From NCBI GenBank assembly GCA_018695965.1, contig JABHQB010000148.1:1-12048 (forward strand): a stretch of DNA of 12,048 bases. Direction: 5' to 3'. The position numbers and the translations under genes are program-made. The notes below the pieces were generated by a model, which was given only the letters and a program-made list of their open reading frames with translations, was not told the DNA's origin and made no database searches. Positions 1-6,473 of this stretch are shown in pieces (position 1 is the stretch's first letter; every line of letters starts with the position of its first letter). This stretch comes from Flavobacteriales bacterium. Lineage in GTDB: Bacteria > Bacteroidota > Bacteroidia > Flavobacteriales > BACL11.

Positions 1-881
1 CCGATTAACTCCGATCCTGTAACTCTCATTCCTCTTGATATAGAACGCTCGCAAGTTTTATCAAATACTTCATGTAAAGGAGAAATATTCAGGTCAGTTA
101 AATTATATGAAATTTGAGCAACACCATACTCCTCAATAAACCAACCAATTCCCTTAACAGATTTACAAAGCCCTGGATCTTTTAAAGGATTTCCATTTTC
201 ATCTTTCATTATTTTACCTGAAAGTGTTCCTCCTTCTCTTTTTATTCTTCCTGCTTCACGGATGTCAAATGCTACTGCATTAGCTCTTCTGGTAGAAGTA
301 GTATTTAAGTTTACATTATAGGCAACTAGAAAATCACGAGCAGAAATAGCTGTTGCTCCTGATTTTATCACTGATTCATTATATTCTGAAGGTCCAAAAT
401 CAGCTTTCCAATCAGGGTCAATTAGTTTTTTGGAAAGTCCTTCATATTCCCCAGAACGGCAATTTGCTAGGTTTTTTCTTTTTTCTTCTGTAGCAGCTGC
501 TTCATAATGGTAAACAGGAATTCCAAGTTCTGTTCCTACTCTTTTTCCTAGTTTATGAGCCCATTCTACAGTTTCTTCCATACTAATATTTGAAATTGGA
601 ACTAACGGACATACATCTGTTGCTCCCATTCTAGGGTGTTCTCCAGAATGTTTACTCATATCAATAAGTTCTTGTGCTTTTTGGATCAATAAAAATGCAG
701 CATCAATTACATTTTGTGGTTCTCCAACAAAAGTAATAACAGTTCTGTTGGTTGCTTTCCCAGGATCTACATTTAATAGTTTTACTCCATCTATTTCCTC
801 TACAACTGATGAAATAATTCTTATTTTTTCTTCATCAATACCTTCTGAGATATTTGGCACACATTCTATGAGTTGTTTCAT
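1..881 (-). CDS. ftcD: Glutamate formimidoyltransferase, C-terminus cut by window edge
   Basis: Transfers the formimino group from N-formimino-L-glutamate to tetrahydrofolate, a late step of histidine degradation that feeds the one-carbon pool; cytosolic. I translated the minus strand from the ATG at 881-879: 293 codons stay open to the window edge, with no stop seen. The start MKQLIECVPNISEG matches the family N-terminus. Residues 74-86 contain the HSGEHPRMG segment, with H82 at the position of the catalytic histidine of the mammalian enzyme (recalled alignment). Further family segments are ATNRTVITFVGEP (43-55), FGPSEYN and the late GIGWFIEEYG. The visible part covers the N-terminal and most of the C-terminal transferase subdomain. 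Whether a cyclodeaminase domain is fused downstream cannot be told. It is divergent from queE with 74 bases between them, and a -7 promoter match sits just upstream. No hut gene is in view. Confidence 0.93.
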   Translation of the reverse strand, partial: MKQLIECVPNISEGIDEEKIRIISSVVEEIDGVKLLNVDPGKATNRTVITFVGEPQNVIDAAFLLIQKAQELIDMSKHSGEHPRMGATDVCPLVPISNISMEETVEWAHKLGKRVGTELGIPVYHYEAAATEEKRKNLANCRSGEYEGLSKKLIDPDWKADFGPSEYNESVIKSGATAISARDFLVAYNVNLNTTSTRRANAVAFDIREAGRIKREGGTLSGKIMKDENGNPLKDPGLCKSVKGIGWFIEEYGVAQISYNLTDLNISPLHEVFDKTCERSISRGMRVTGSELI

Positions 882-901
882 CTTTATTTTGTTTATTGAT
901 G

Positions 902-909
902 CAAAGATA
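902..909 (-). promoter_or_regulatory. Putative -7 promoter element of ftcD
   Basis: On the minus strand this reads TATCTTTG, an exact match to the Bacteroidota sigma-ABfr -7 consensus TAnnTTTG. It ends 20 bases upstream of the ftcD ATG, so the inferred leader is about 15-18 nt. No clear TTG-type -33 element is visible at the usual spacing. The assignment rests on motif and position only. Confidence 0.5.
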
Positions 910-941
910 TCATTCTTTACATTTTACTAAACATAAAATCT

Positions 942-949
942 TATTTTTG
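942..949 (+). promoter_or_regulatory. Putative -7 promoter element of queE
   Basis: TATTTTTG matches TAnnTTTG exactly and ends only 6 bases before the queE ATG at 956. Transcription from it would begin within a few bases of the start codon, giving a leaderless or nearly leaderless mRNA. It faces away from the ftcD element at 909-902. In such A/T-rich sequence a chance match is possible, and no -33 element was recognised. Confidence 0.4.
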
Positions 950-955
950 CTGCAT

Positions 956-1576
956 ATGGATTTAGAATTAGAAAATGGAATAATTCTCCCATTAATGGAA
1001 GAATTTTACAGTATTCAGGGAGAGGGATATTACACAGGAAATTCAGCTTATTTCTTACGAATTGGTGGTTGTGATGTCGGTTGCCATTGGTGTGATGTAA
1101 AAGAAAGTTGGGACTCAAAATCACATCCTCCAACAAAGGTTTTAGATATGATTTTGAATATACTCAATTTTCCTACAGAAACAGTAGTAGTTACTGGAGG
1201 AGAACCATTGATGTGGAACATGAATTTCTTAACAAAAAGTTTAAAGGAAAAAGGACTAAGAACTCATCTGGAAACATCAGGAAGCTATAATTTGTCTGGA
1301 GAGTGGGATTGGATATGCTTATCTCCAAAAAAGTTTCAGAAACCACTTAATACAATAAACCCAATTGCAGATGAGTTAAAAATAATAGTGCAAAATAAAT
1401 CAGATTTTAAATGGGCAGAACAACAGAGGGATGGAGTTTCTGAAAAATGCAAACTCTATTTGCAGCCAGAATGGAGTAATAAAGAAAAGATGATTCCTTT
1501 AATAATTGATTATGTGATGGACAATCCAGAATGGCAAATCTCCTTACAAACACATAAATATCTACACATTCCTTAA
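956..1576 (+). CDS. queE: 7-carboxy-7-deazaguanine synthase, radical SAM
   Basis: Radical S-adenosylmethionine enzyme that contracts 6-carboxy-tetrahydropterin to 7-carboxy-7-deazaguanine in the queuosine (preQ0/preQ1) pathway; cytosolic. The 206-residue product has FYSIQGEG at 17-24, the iron-sulfur cluster motif CDVGCHWC with cysteines 39, 43 and 46 (CX3CX2C), TGGEP at 80-84 for SAM binding, ETSG at 106-109, LSPKK at 122-126 and LQPEW at 169-173. The C-terminus SLQTHKYLHIP is typical of Bacteroidota QueE. I chose the ATG at 956 because family homology begins just after it. An in-frame ATG at 896 would add 20 residues (MMQRYHSLHFTKHK...) that look unlike the family and cover the promoter region. 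The stop codon abuts the ATG of the next gene, so translational coupling is likely. No other que gene is in the window. Confidence 0.95.
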   Translation: MDLELENGIILPLMEEFYSIQGEGYYTGNSAYFLRIGGCDVGCHWCDVKESWDSKSHPPTKVLDMILNILNFPTETVVVTGGEPLMWNMNFLTKSLKEKGLRTHLETSGSYNLSGEWDWICLSPKKFQKPLNTINPIADELKIIVQNKSDFKWAEQQRDGVSEKCKLYLQPEWSNKEKMIPLIIDYVMDNPEWQISLQTHKYLHIP

Positions 1577-3205
1577 ATGAGAAAAATTTCTTTCATATTA
1601 TTCCTTGTTCCTCTTGTAATGTTTTCTCAATCACAGAGAGATCAGAAGAAGTACAATAATATTGTGGAGTTAATTAAACAAAATGAATTAGAACTTGCTA
1701 AGCAAGAAAGTTATAAGTTATTGAAAAAAAATAAAGATTGGAAAAAACCTCATTTGTTACTTTCTAATATCTTTTTGAAAGAGCAGAATTATGAAAAAGG
1801 AGTAGAAGAATTTTTTAAGTACTATAACATTAATTCACAGAAAAGTTCTTTTCCTGTTTTTCAGCTAGCAGAAGTATTTTATAAAGAAGGAGTTTACTTA
1901 GAAGCATTAAAATACTTTAATATTTCTGCAAATCTGAGTGAAGAAGAAAATAAATATTCACATTACATAAATAATTGCAGATTTGCAATTGATGCAATGG
2001 AAAACCCTGTAAAGTTTGATTTTAAAAACATGGGTAAAAATATTAATACAGAAAACGCAGAATATTTACCTTTTATTTCAGCTGATGGAAATGAGTTTAT
2101 TTTTACCAGATTATTAGAGTTTGAGGAGGGAATGTTTCAGGAAGATTTTTATAAATCAGAAAAGATCAATGGAGATTGGATAGAATCTTTACCAATGGAA
2201 ATAAACACCATACAGAATGAAGGTTCAGTTACGGTATCTGCGGACGGTTCGTTTTTAATTTACACTGCATGCAATAGAGAAGATGGTAAGGGAAGATGCG
2301 ATTTGTATTTATGTGTAAAACAAGAAAATGGAAAATGGAGTAAATCAGAGAATGTAAGTAATATAAATAGTAGAGATTGGGAGAGTCAGGCTTGTTTCTC
2401 ACCGGATTTAAGATATGTATATTTTGTAAGTGATAGGAGAGGAGGTTATGGTGGAGATGATATTTGGAGATCAGAAATTACAAGATTTGGTTTTTCATCT
2501 CCAGAAAATTTAGGATTAACTATCAACACAAAAGAAGATGAAATGTCTCCTTTTTTTCACCCAGATAATTTAACATTTTATTTTGCATCAGAAGGACATA
2601 CAGGAATGGGAGATTTTGATTTGTTTGTTAGTAGAAGATTACATTCAGATACTTTCTGGGGTATCCCAGAAAATTTAGGATATCCTATAAATTCTCATAA
2701 TACAGAAAATTCTTTAGTTGTTTCAAATGATGGAAAAACAGCATATTTTGTTTCTGATAAAAGTGGATACGGAAAAGAAGATATCTTTAGTTTTCAACTT
2801 CCTGAAGATAAAAGATCTACTAAAATATCAGAATTGGAATTAGAAATTATTACACAAAATAATGGAAATGAAATAATACTAAAAAATGTACTTTTTGAAA
2901 CAGATTCCTATGAATTAGTAGAGACTTCTTTTATTGAATTAAATACTCTAATAAACTATTTAAAAAAGAACCCCCAAATAAAAATTCATATTGAAGGACA
3001 TACCGATAATATTAGTGATGATAAACATAATTTGATTTTATCTGACAATAGAGCTGCTAAAGTATACGGTTATTTAGTAGATAGAGGTGTTTCATCAGAA
3101 AGACTAAGCTATAAAGGATATGGTGAAAGTAAACCAATTTCAACAAATAAGACAGATCAGGGTAGACGACAAAATAGAAGAACTTCTTTTATTATTATTC
3201 CATAA
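1577..3205 (+). CDS. Secreted TPR / PD40 beta-propeller / OmpA peptidoglycan-binding protein
   Basis: Predicted periplasmic or outer-membrane-associated protein of 542 residues. A Sec signal peptide covers about residues 1-17 (MRKISFILFLVPLVMFSQ) and has no lipobox cysteine. Residues about 20-140 are helical and TPR-like. About 160-408 hold five PD40 (WD40-like propeller) repeats, whose [SH]xDx-type turns fall near 168, 221, 275, 328 and 383, a regular spacing of about 54. After a short linker, about 437-542 form an OmpA C-terminal domain with GHTDN (474-478, D477), SDNRA (489-493, R492) and GYGES, and a C-terminal GRRQNRR motif. The Asp and Arg are the usual diaminopimelate-binding pair. The order resembles PorE of the type IX secretion system, but no CRD domain lies between propeller and OmpA. 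The ATG directly follows the queE stop. Its last 11 bases overlap the convergent ostA-like gene. The exact role is unknown. Confidence 0.88.
   Translation: MRKISFILFLVPLVMFSQSQRDQKKYNNIVELIKQNELELAKQESYKLLKKNKDWKKPHLLLSNIFLKEQNYEKGVEEFFKYYNINSQKSSFPVFQLAEVFYKEGVYLEALKYFNISANLSEEENKYSHYINNCRFAIDAMENPVKFDFKNMGKNINTENAEYLPFISADGNEFIFTRLLEFEEGMFQEDFYKSEKINGDWIESLPMEINTIQNEGSVTVSADGSFLIYTACNREDGKGRCDLYLCVKQENGKWSKSENVSNINSRDWESQACFSPDLRYVYFVSDRRGGYGGDDIWRSEITRFGFSSPENLGLTINTKEDEMSPFFHPDNLTFYFASEGHTGMGDFDLFVSRRLHSDTFWGIPENLGYPINSHNTENSLVVSNDGKTAYFVSDKSGYGKEDIFSFQLPEDKRSTKISELELEIITQNNGNEIILKNVLFETDSYELVETSFIELNTLINYLKKNPQIKIHIEGHTDNISDDKHNLILSDNRAAKVYGYLVDRGVSSERLSYKGYGESKPISTNKTDQGRRQNRRTSFIIIP
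3195..3205. other. Convergent 3' overlap of the OmpA-type and ostA-like genes
   Basis: The plus-strand stop (TAA, 3203-3205) and the minus-strand stop (TAA, complement of 3195-3197) interlock, so the two coding regions share 11 bases. No spacer exists for a bidirectional intrinsic terminator. I saw no GC-rich hairpin followed by a U-tract in the neighbouring 60 bases on either side. Confidence 0.9.
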
Positions 3206-4676
3206 TATCTTCCTTGCTAAGTGGTTTTTCATCCATTCTCCAAATAAATTGTTCTAAAAACTTATCTGATTCTATTATATCTTGTATAGGTTTTGTTGTA
3301 GAGGTTGGCACAACTTTATAAGTAATATCCGAAAGTTTACTTTCCTTCATATTTATACTGATGTTACTACAAATAGCTTTGTTAAGTCCGATATTATCTT
3401 TGTTATCATCTTCAATTAGAAATAGCGATTGTCCGTTTCCATTTACATCAATTTTTCGGAGTTTGTTTTCACTAAAAAATGCTGTCATGTATTTTCCCAT
3501 TATTTGATTATAGAATAAGGAATCTGCCTCAGATGCAATAAGTGGGTTTGGATAGAACAACATCTTTTCTATCTTCTGATTTTTCATCAAAATATTTATA
3601 CTATCAGAAGTAATTTGCATATCATCAACCCAAAGAATAGGAGTGCGGTATAAATTTACAACAGAATCAGAAATACTATAGTACAAAGAGTCACATTTCC
3701 CTTGGAAATCTTTTTTAAATATCTTTACATTATCGTAAGCAAGAAGATAATCTTTTTCTGAGGAATAACTAACAAATTTATTTGCAGTCATAAAGAGTGT
3801 ATCTTCATCAAAAATGACACTTAATAATGCGTTTTTTGTGACCTCAATTTTATCTTCATTTTCAAAATATTCTGACAAATCACCATTTACAATAATATTG
3901 TTTATGGTATCTATCAGGGAAATATTATTAATTGCTTTTCCATAACCTAAATTTCTATTGTAAAATAAACTATCACCTTTTACCAGATTTTCTCCGTTTG
4001 TGATATAGGCATTCTCTCGGAACTGAGATAAATTTGTAATAGTATTGTACCATCCATTTTCACAATAGATAGTGTTGTTGTTTGAATAAATATATGAAGG
4101 ACCTAAAAAGAAAGTAGTTTTACTTTTAGAATTATAATTTAAAGTGTCAGTTTCTACTATGTAATTTGTGGAGATTACTTCTACATTTTTTTTAAAATAA
4201 AACAAGTGATATTTGGTGTTATAAGTTCCTTTTTCTGAAGTTAAAGTTAATTCACCATCTTTAATTTCACCTTTTGTTATATAATATGCAATATCTTCTT
4301 TTAAGTTAAAAGTAATTTCCTGAGTAGACAGTTTAGTGTGTTTATCTTGCAGATAAACTCCACCACTCAAATAAGCAATATTATTATTTCCTTCATAGAT
4401 TAGTTTTTCCCCTCTCATAGATAAAGAGTCTCCTTTTTTTATACGAATATTGCCAAATGCAATCATCTTATTTCTCTTCATGTAATGATGAGAAGAATCG
4501 CATTTCATTATTGTGTTATTATGTTTAAAAGAAACATTCCCTGAGCAAATCCAATAATCAGAATTTTTTGGGCCATTAACAAGTTTGTCAGAATTTAATA
4601 ATTCTATTTTTTCAGAAGATTGAGCATTACTGTTAATACTAGCAAGAAGTACTAATATATAAACTATGTATTTCAA
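3195..4676 (-). CDS. OstA/LptA-like periplasmic envelope protein
   Basis: Predicted secreted protein of 493 residues resembling the OstA/LptA family, whose members bridge lipopolysaccharide across the periplasm or form the N-terminal part of LptD. The signal peptide is about residues 1-19 (hydrophobic IVYILVLLASI, then NSNAQ). The rest is beta-rich, with recurring D-[ST]-L turns in short strands: D83, D177, D235, D292, D329 and D385, several about 57 residues apart, as expected for a beta-jellyroll/beta-taco repeat. No LptD barrel region is present. The start must be TTG at 4676-4674. Upstream in frame a TAG follows two codons back, and the next in-frame methionine (residue 57) would remove the signal peptide. 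The TTG lies 2 bases after the purA stop, so translation is probably coupled. OstA-like genes next to purA are common in Flavobacteriia as I recall. Confidence 0.78.
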   Translation of the reverse strand: MKYIVYILVLLASINSNAQSSEKIELLNSDKLVNGPKNSDYWICSGNVSFKHNNTIMKCDSSHHYMKRNKMIAFGNIRIKKGDSLSMRGEKLIYEGNNNIAYLSGGVYLQDKHTKLSTQEITFNLKEDIAYYITKGEIKDGELTLTSEKGTYNTKYHLFYFKKNVEVISTNYIVETDTLNYNSKSKTTFFLGPSYIYSNNNTIYCENGWYNTITNLSQFRENAYITNGENLVKGDSLFYNRNLGYGKAINNISLIDTINNIIVNGDLSEYFENEDKIEVTKNALLSVIFDEDTLFMTANKFVSYSSEKDYLLAYDNVKIFKKDFQGKCDSLYYSISDSVVNLYRTPILWVDDMQITSDSINILMKNQKIEKMLFYPNPLIASEADSLFYNQIMGKYMTAFFSENKLRKIDVNGNGQSLFLIEDDNKDNIGLNKAICSNISINMKESKLSDITYKVVPTSTTKPIQDIIESDKFLEQFIWRMDEKPLSKEDIME

Positions 4677-4678
4677 TT

Positions 4679-5938
4679 TTATCTAAAGAATGTTTGTTTT
4701 CTGTCGGGACCAACCGATACAATACTAATTGGAGTCTCTAACTCTTTCTCAAGATATGCAATGTAGTCATGTACTTCTTGAGGAGCTTCATCTAAACTAG
4801 AGATGTGCATCAAATCTTTATCCCATCCTTTTAGTTCTGTATATACAGGAGTTAAATTTTCGTTATCCTCAAACGGAAGGTAATCAATTTTATTGCCATC
4901 TAACATATAGTGAGTACAAACATTAATTGTTTCTAAACCTGAAAGAACATCTGCCTTCATCATATTAAGTTGTGTTACTCCATTTATGTTTATAGCATAT
5001 TTAAGTGCTGGTAAATCAATCCACCCACATCTTCTTGCTCTACCGGTAGTAGATCCAAATTCGTTTCCAATTTTAGCCAATCTAGCTCCAATCTCATCAA
5101 AAAGTTCTGAAGGGAAAGGTCCACTACCAACTCTTGTGCAATATGCTTTAAAAATACCAATTACTTCTCCAATTTTATTCGGAGCAATACCTAAACCAGT
5201 ACATGCTCCTGCTGTAATTGTGTTTGATGAAGTAACAAAAGGATAAGAACCGAAATCAATATCTAAAAGAGTTCCTTGAGCACCTTCTGCAAGTATCTTT
5301 TTCCCATCTTTTATTGATTTATGAATAAAATGTTCTGATTCAATATGAGGAAATCTTTTTAGAGTATCTAAACTATCAAACCATTTTTGTTCTAACTCTT
5401 CTAATTTATAGTTAAAATCATAGAAATTCAGAAGCTGAATATGTTTGTTTTTTAATTTTTCATATTTTTCAGTAAAATTTTTATCAGAAATATCACCAAC
5501 TCTAAGTCCATTACGACCTGTTTTGTCCATATAAGTAGGACCAATCCCTTTTAGAGTAGAGCCAATTTTATTTTTTCCTTTAGCTTTTTCAGAAGCAGCA
5601 TCCAGAAGTTTATGAGTAGGTAAAATTAAATGTGCTTTTTTAGATATTAAAAGATCTGACATTTCCACATCCAGTTTATCAATTTCATTGATCTCATTTT
5701 CAAAAATAATAGGGTCAATTACAACTCCATTTCCTATAATATTCATTGATCGTTTATGAAATATTCCTGAAGGTATAGTGTGCAATACATGTTTTATTCC
5801 ATCAAATTCCAAAGTATGGCCTGCATTTGGACCTCCCTGAAATCTAGCAATAATATCATATTTTGAGGTTAATACATCTACAATTTTACCTTTCCCTTCA
5901 TCTCCCCATTGTAGACCTAAAAGAACATCTGCTTTCAT
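4679..5938 (-). CDS. purA: Adenylosuccinate synthetase
   Basis: GTP-dependent ligation of aspartate to IMP giving adenylosuccinate, the first committed step to AMP; cytosolic homodimer in the family. The 419-residue length is normal. Motifs in order: GDEGKGK (12-18) with catalytic D13, GPNAGHT with H41, GVVIDP, LPTHKLLD, a GSTLKGIGPTYMDK segment, LAEGAQGTLLDID, VTSSNT, TRVGSGPFPSE, STTGRARRCGW, and the C-terminal VGPDRKQT. All active-site segments I know appear intact. The ATG at 5938 lies 3 bases after the stop of the Fur-family gene, and its stop lies 2 bases before the ostA-like TTG, so the three genes form a tight unit. The E. coli enzyme is inhibited by ppGpp, which is relevant because a ppGpp synthetase gene lies just upstream. 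Confidence 0.97.
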   Translation of the reverse strand: MKADVLLGLQWGDEGKGKIVDVLTSKYDIIARFQGGPNAGHTLEFDGIKHVLHTIPSGIFHKRSMNIIGNGVVIDPIIFENEINEIDKLDVEMSDLLISKKAHLILPTHKLLDAASEKAKGKNKIGSTLKGIGPTYMDKTGRNGLRVGDISDKNFTEKYEKLKNKHIQLLNFYDFNYKLEELEQKWFDSLDTLKRFPHIESEHFIHKSIKDGKKILAEGAQGTLLDIDFGSYPFVTSSNTITAGACTGLGIAPNKIGEVIGIFKAYCTRVGSGPFPSELFDEIGARLAKIGNEFGSTTGRARRCGWIDLPALKYAININGVTQLNMMKADVLSGLETINVCTHYMLDGNKIDYLPFEDNENLTPVYTELKGWDKDLMHISSLDEAPQEVHDYIAYLEKELETPISIVSVGPDRKQTFFR

Positions 5939-5941
5939 ATA

Positions 5942-6397
5942 TTATTTTTCTTTATTTTGACAATTATTACAAGTTCCATAAAAATTTAAGGAATGTCTTT
6001 CAATTTTGAAATGCATATTTTCTAGGATACTATTTTTAATATTTTGAATTCTCGGATCACAAAATTCTATCACCTCATCACAAGAAGTGCAAATGACATG
6101 ATCGTGTTGTTTACTTAAAAAACTTCTTTCGTATTGAGCTTGAGTTTTTCCGAATTGATGTTTTCGTATAAGTTTGCAATCTAATAAAAGTTCGATTGTA
6201 TTGTATAAGGTAGCTCGGCTAACTCTATAGTTTTTATTTTTCATCAGTATATACATAGATTCGATATCAAAATGACCACTATTATCATAAATTTCTGATA
6301 AAATAGCATATCTCTCAGGAGTTTTTCTTTGCTTATTTCCCTCTAAATAATTAGTGAAAATTTCGGTTACTTTATTGTGTATATCTTTTTCTGACAT
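5942..6397 (-). CDS. fur: Fur-family metal-dependent transcriptional regulator
   Basis: Predicted dimeric DNA-binding regulator of 151 residues. The N-terminal winged helix covers about residues 10-90 and includes TPERYAILSEIY and the recognition helix SRATLYNTIELL (60-71). The C-terminal dimerisation part carries HDH (98-100), two structural-zinc pairs C103/C106 and C143/C146, and VIEF with E111. By hand alignment to E. coli Fur, the high-affinity regulatory site is kept (H42, E90, H98, H100). In the second site H87 and E108 correspond to Q97 and Q118. E111 rather than aspartate at the VIEF position argues against PerR. It lies 76 bases after spoT/rel and 3 before purA. Fur is the best reading, but Zur or another subfamily cannot be excluded from sequence alone. 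Confidence 0.88.
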   Translation of the reverse strand: MSEKDIHNKVTEIFTNYLEGNKQRKTPERYAILSEIYDNSGHFDIESMYILMKNKNYRVSRATLYNTIELLLDCKLIRKHQFGKTQAQYERSFLSKQHDHVICTSCDEVIEFCDPRIQNIKNSILENMHFKIERHSLNFYGTCNNCQNKEK

Positions 6398-6473
6398 TTA
6401 AAATTTAACAGAGTGTAAAAATATAAAAAATACTTAGTTCAGTAATAAAAATAATAAGGATCTTAGTAAAAAG
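6398..6473 (-). promoter_or_regulatory. Largest gap within the minus-strand unit; possible weak internal promoter
   Basis: This 76-base gap between spoT/rel and the Fur-family gene is much longer than the other gaps in the unit (12, 3 and 2). On the minus strand TATATTTT at 6425-6418 is one base off the TAnnTTTG consensus and about 20 bases before the Fur ATG. ACTAAG occurs twice on the minus strand (plus-strand CTTAGT at 6433-6438 and 6462-6467), and a short imperfect dyad TACT-N6-AGTA begins at 6431. These could be a weak promoter with an autoregulatory operator, or background in A/T-rich sequence. No terminator hairpin was seen. Confidence 0.28.

Noticed and set aside
748..930. 60-codon plus-strand frame opposite ftcD
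   Set aside because: Shadow of ftcD: low-complexity Ser/Phe/Ile content, no family features and no start signal.
896..955. 20-residue N-terminal extension of queE from an in-frame ATG at 896
   Set aside because: The added residues do not resemble QueE, and they would cover the ftcD/queE promoter region; the ATG at 956 fits the family N-terminus.
3171..3195. AGAAG-aa-CTTCT inverted repeat followed by T-rich sequence, as a terminator
   Set aside because: The stem is 5 bp, A/T-rich, with a 2-base loop, and it lies inside the coding region; not a credible intrinsic terminator.
4986..5246. 86-codon plus-strand frame inside purA
   Set aside because: Antisense shadow of the strongly conserved purA gene, with no independent coding signal.
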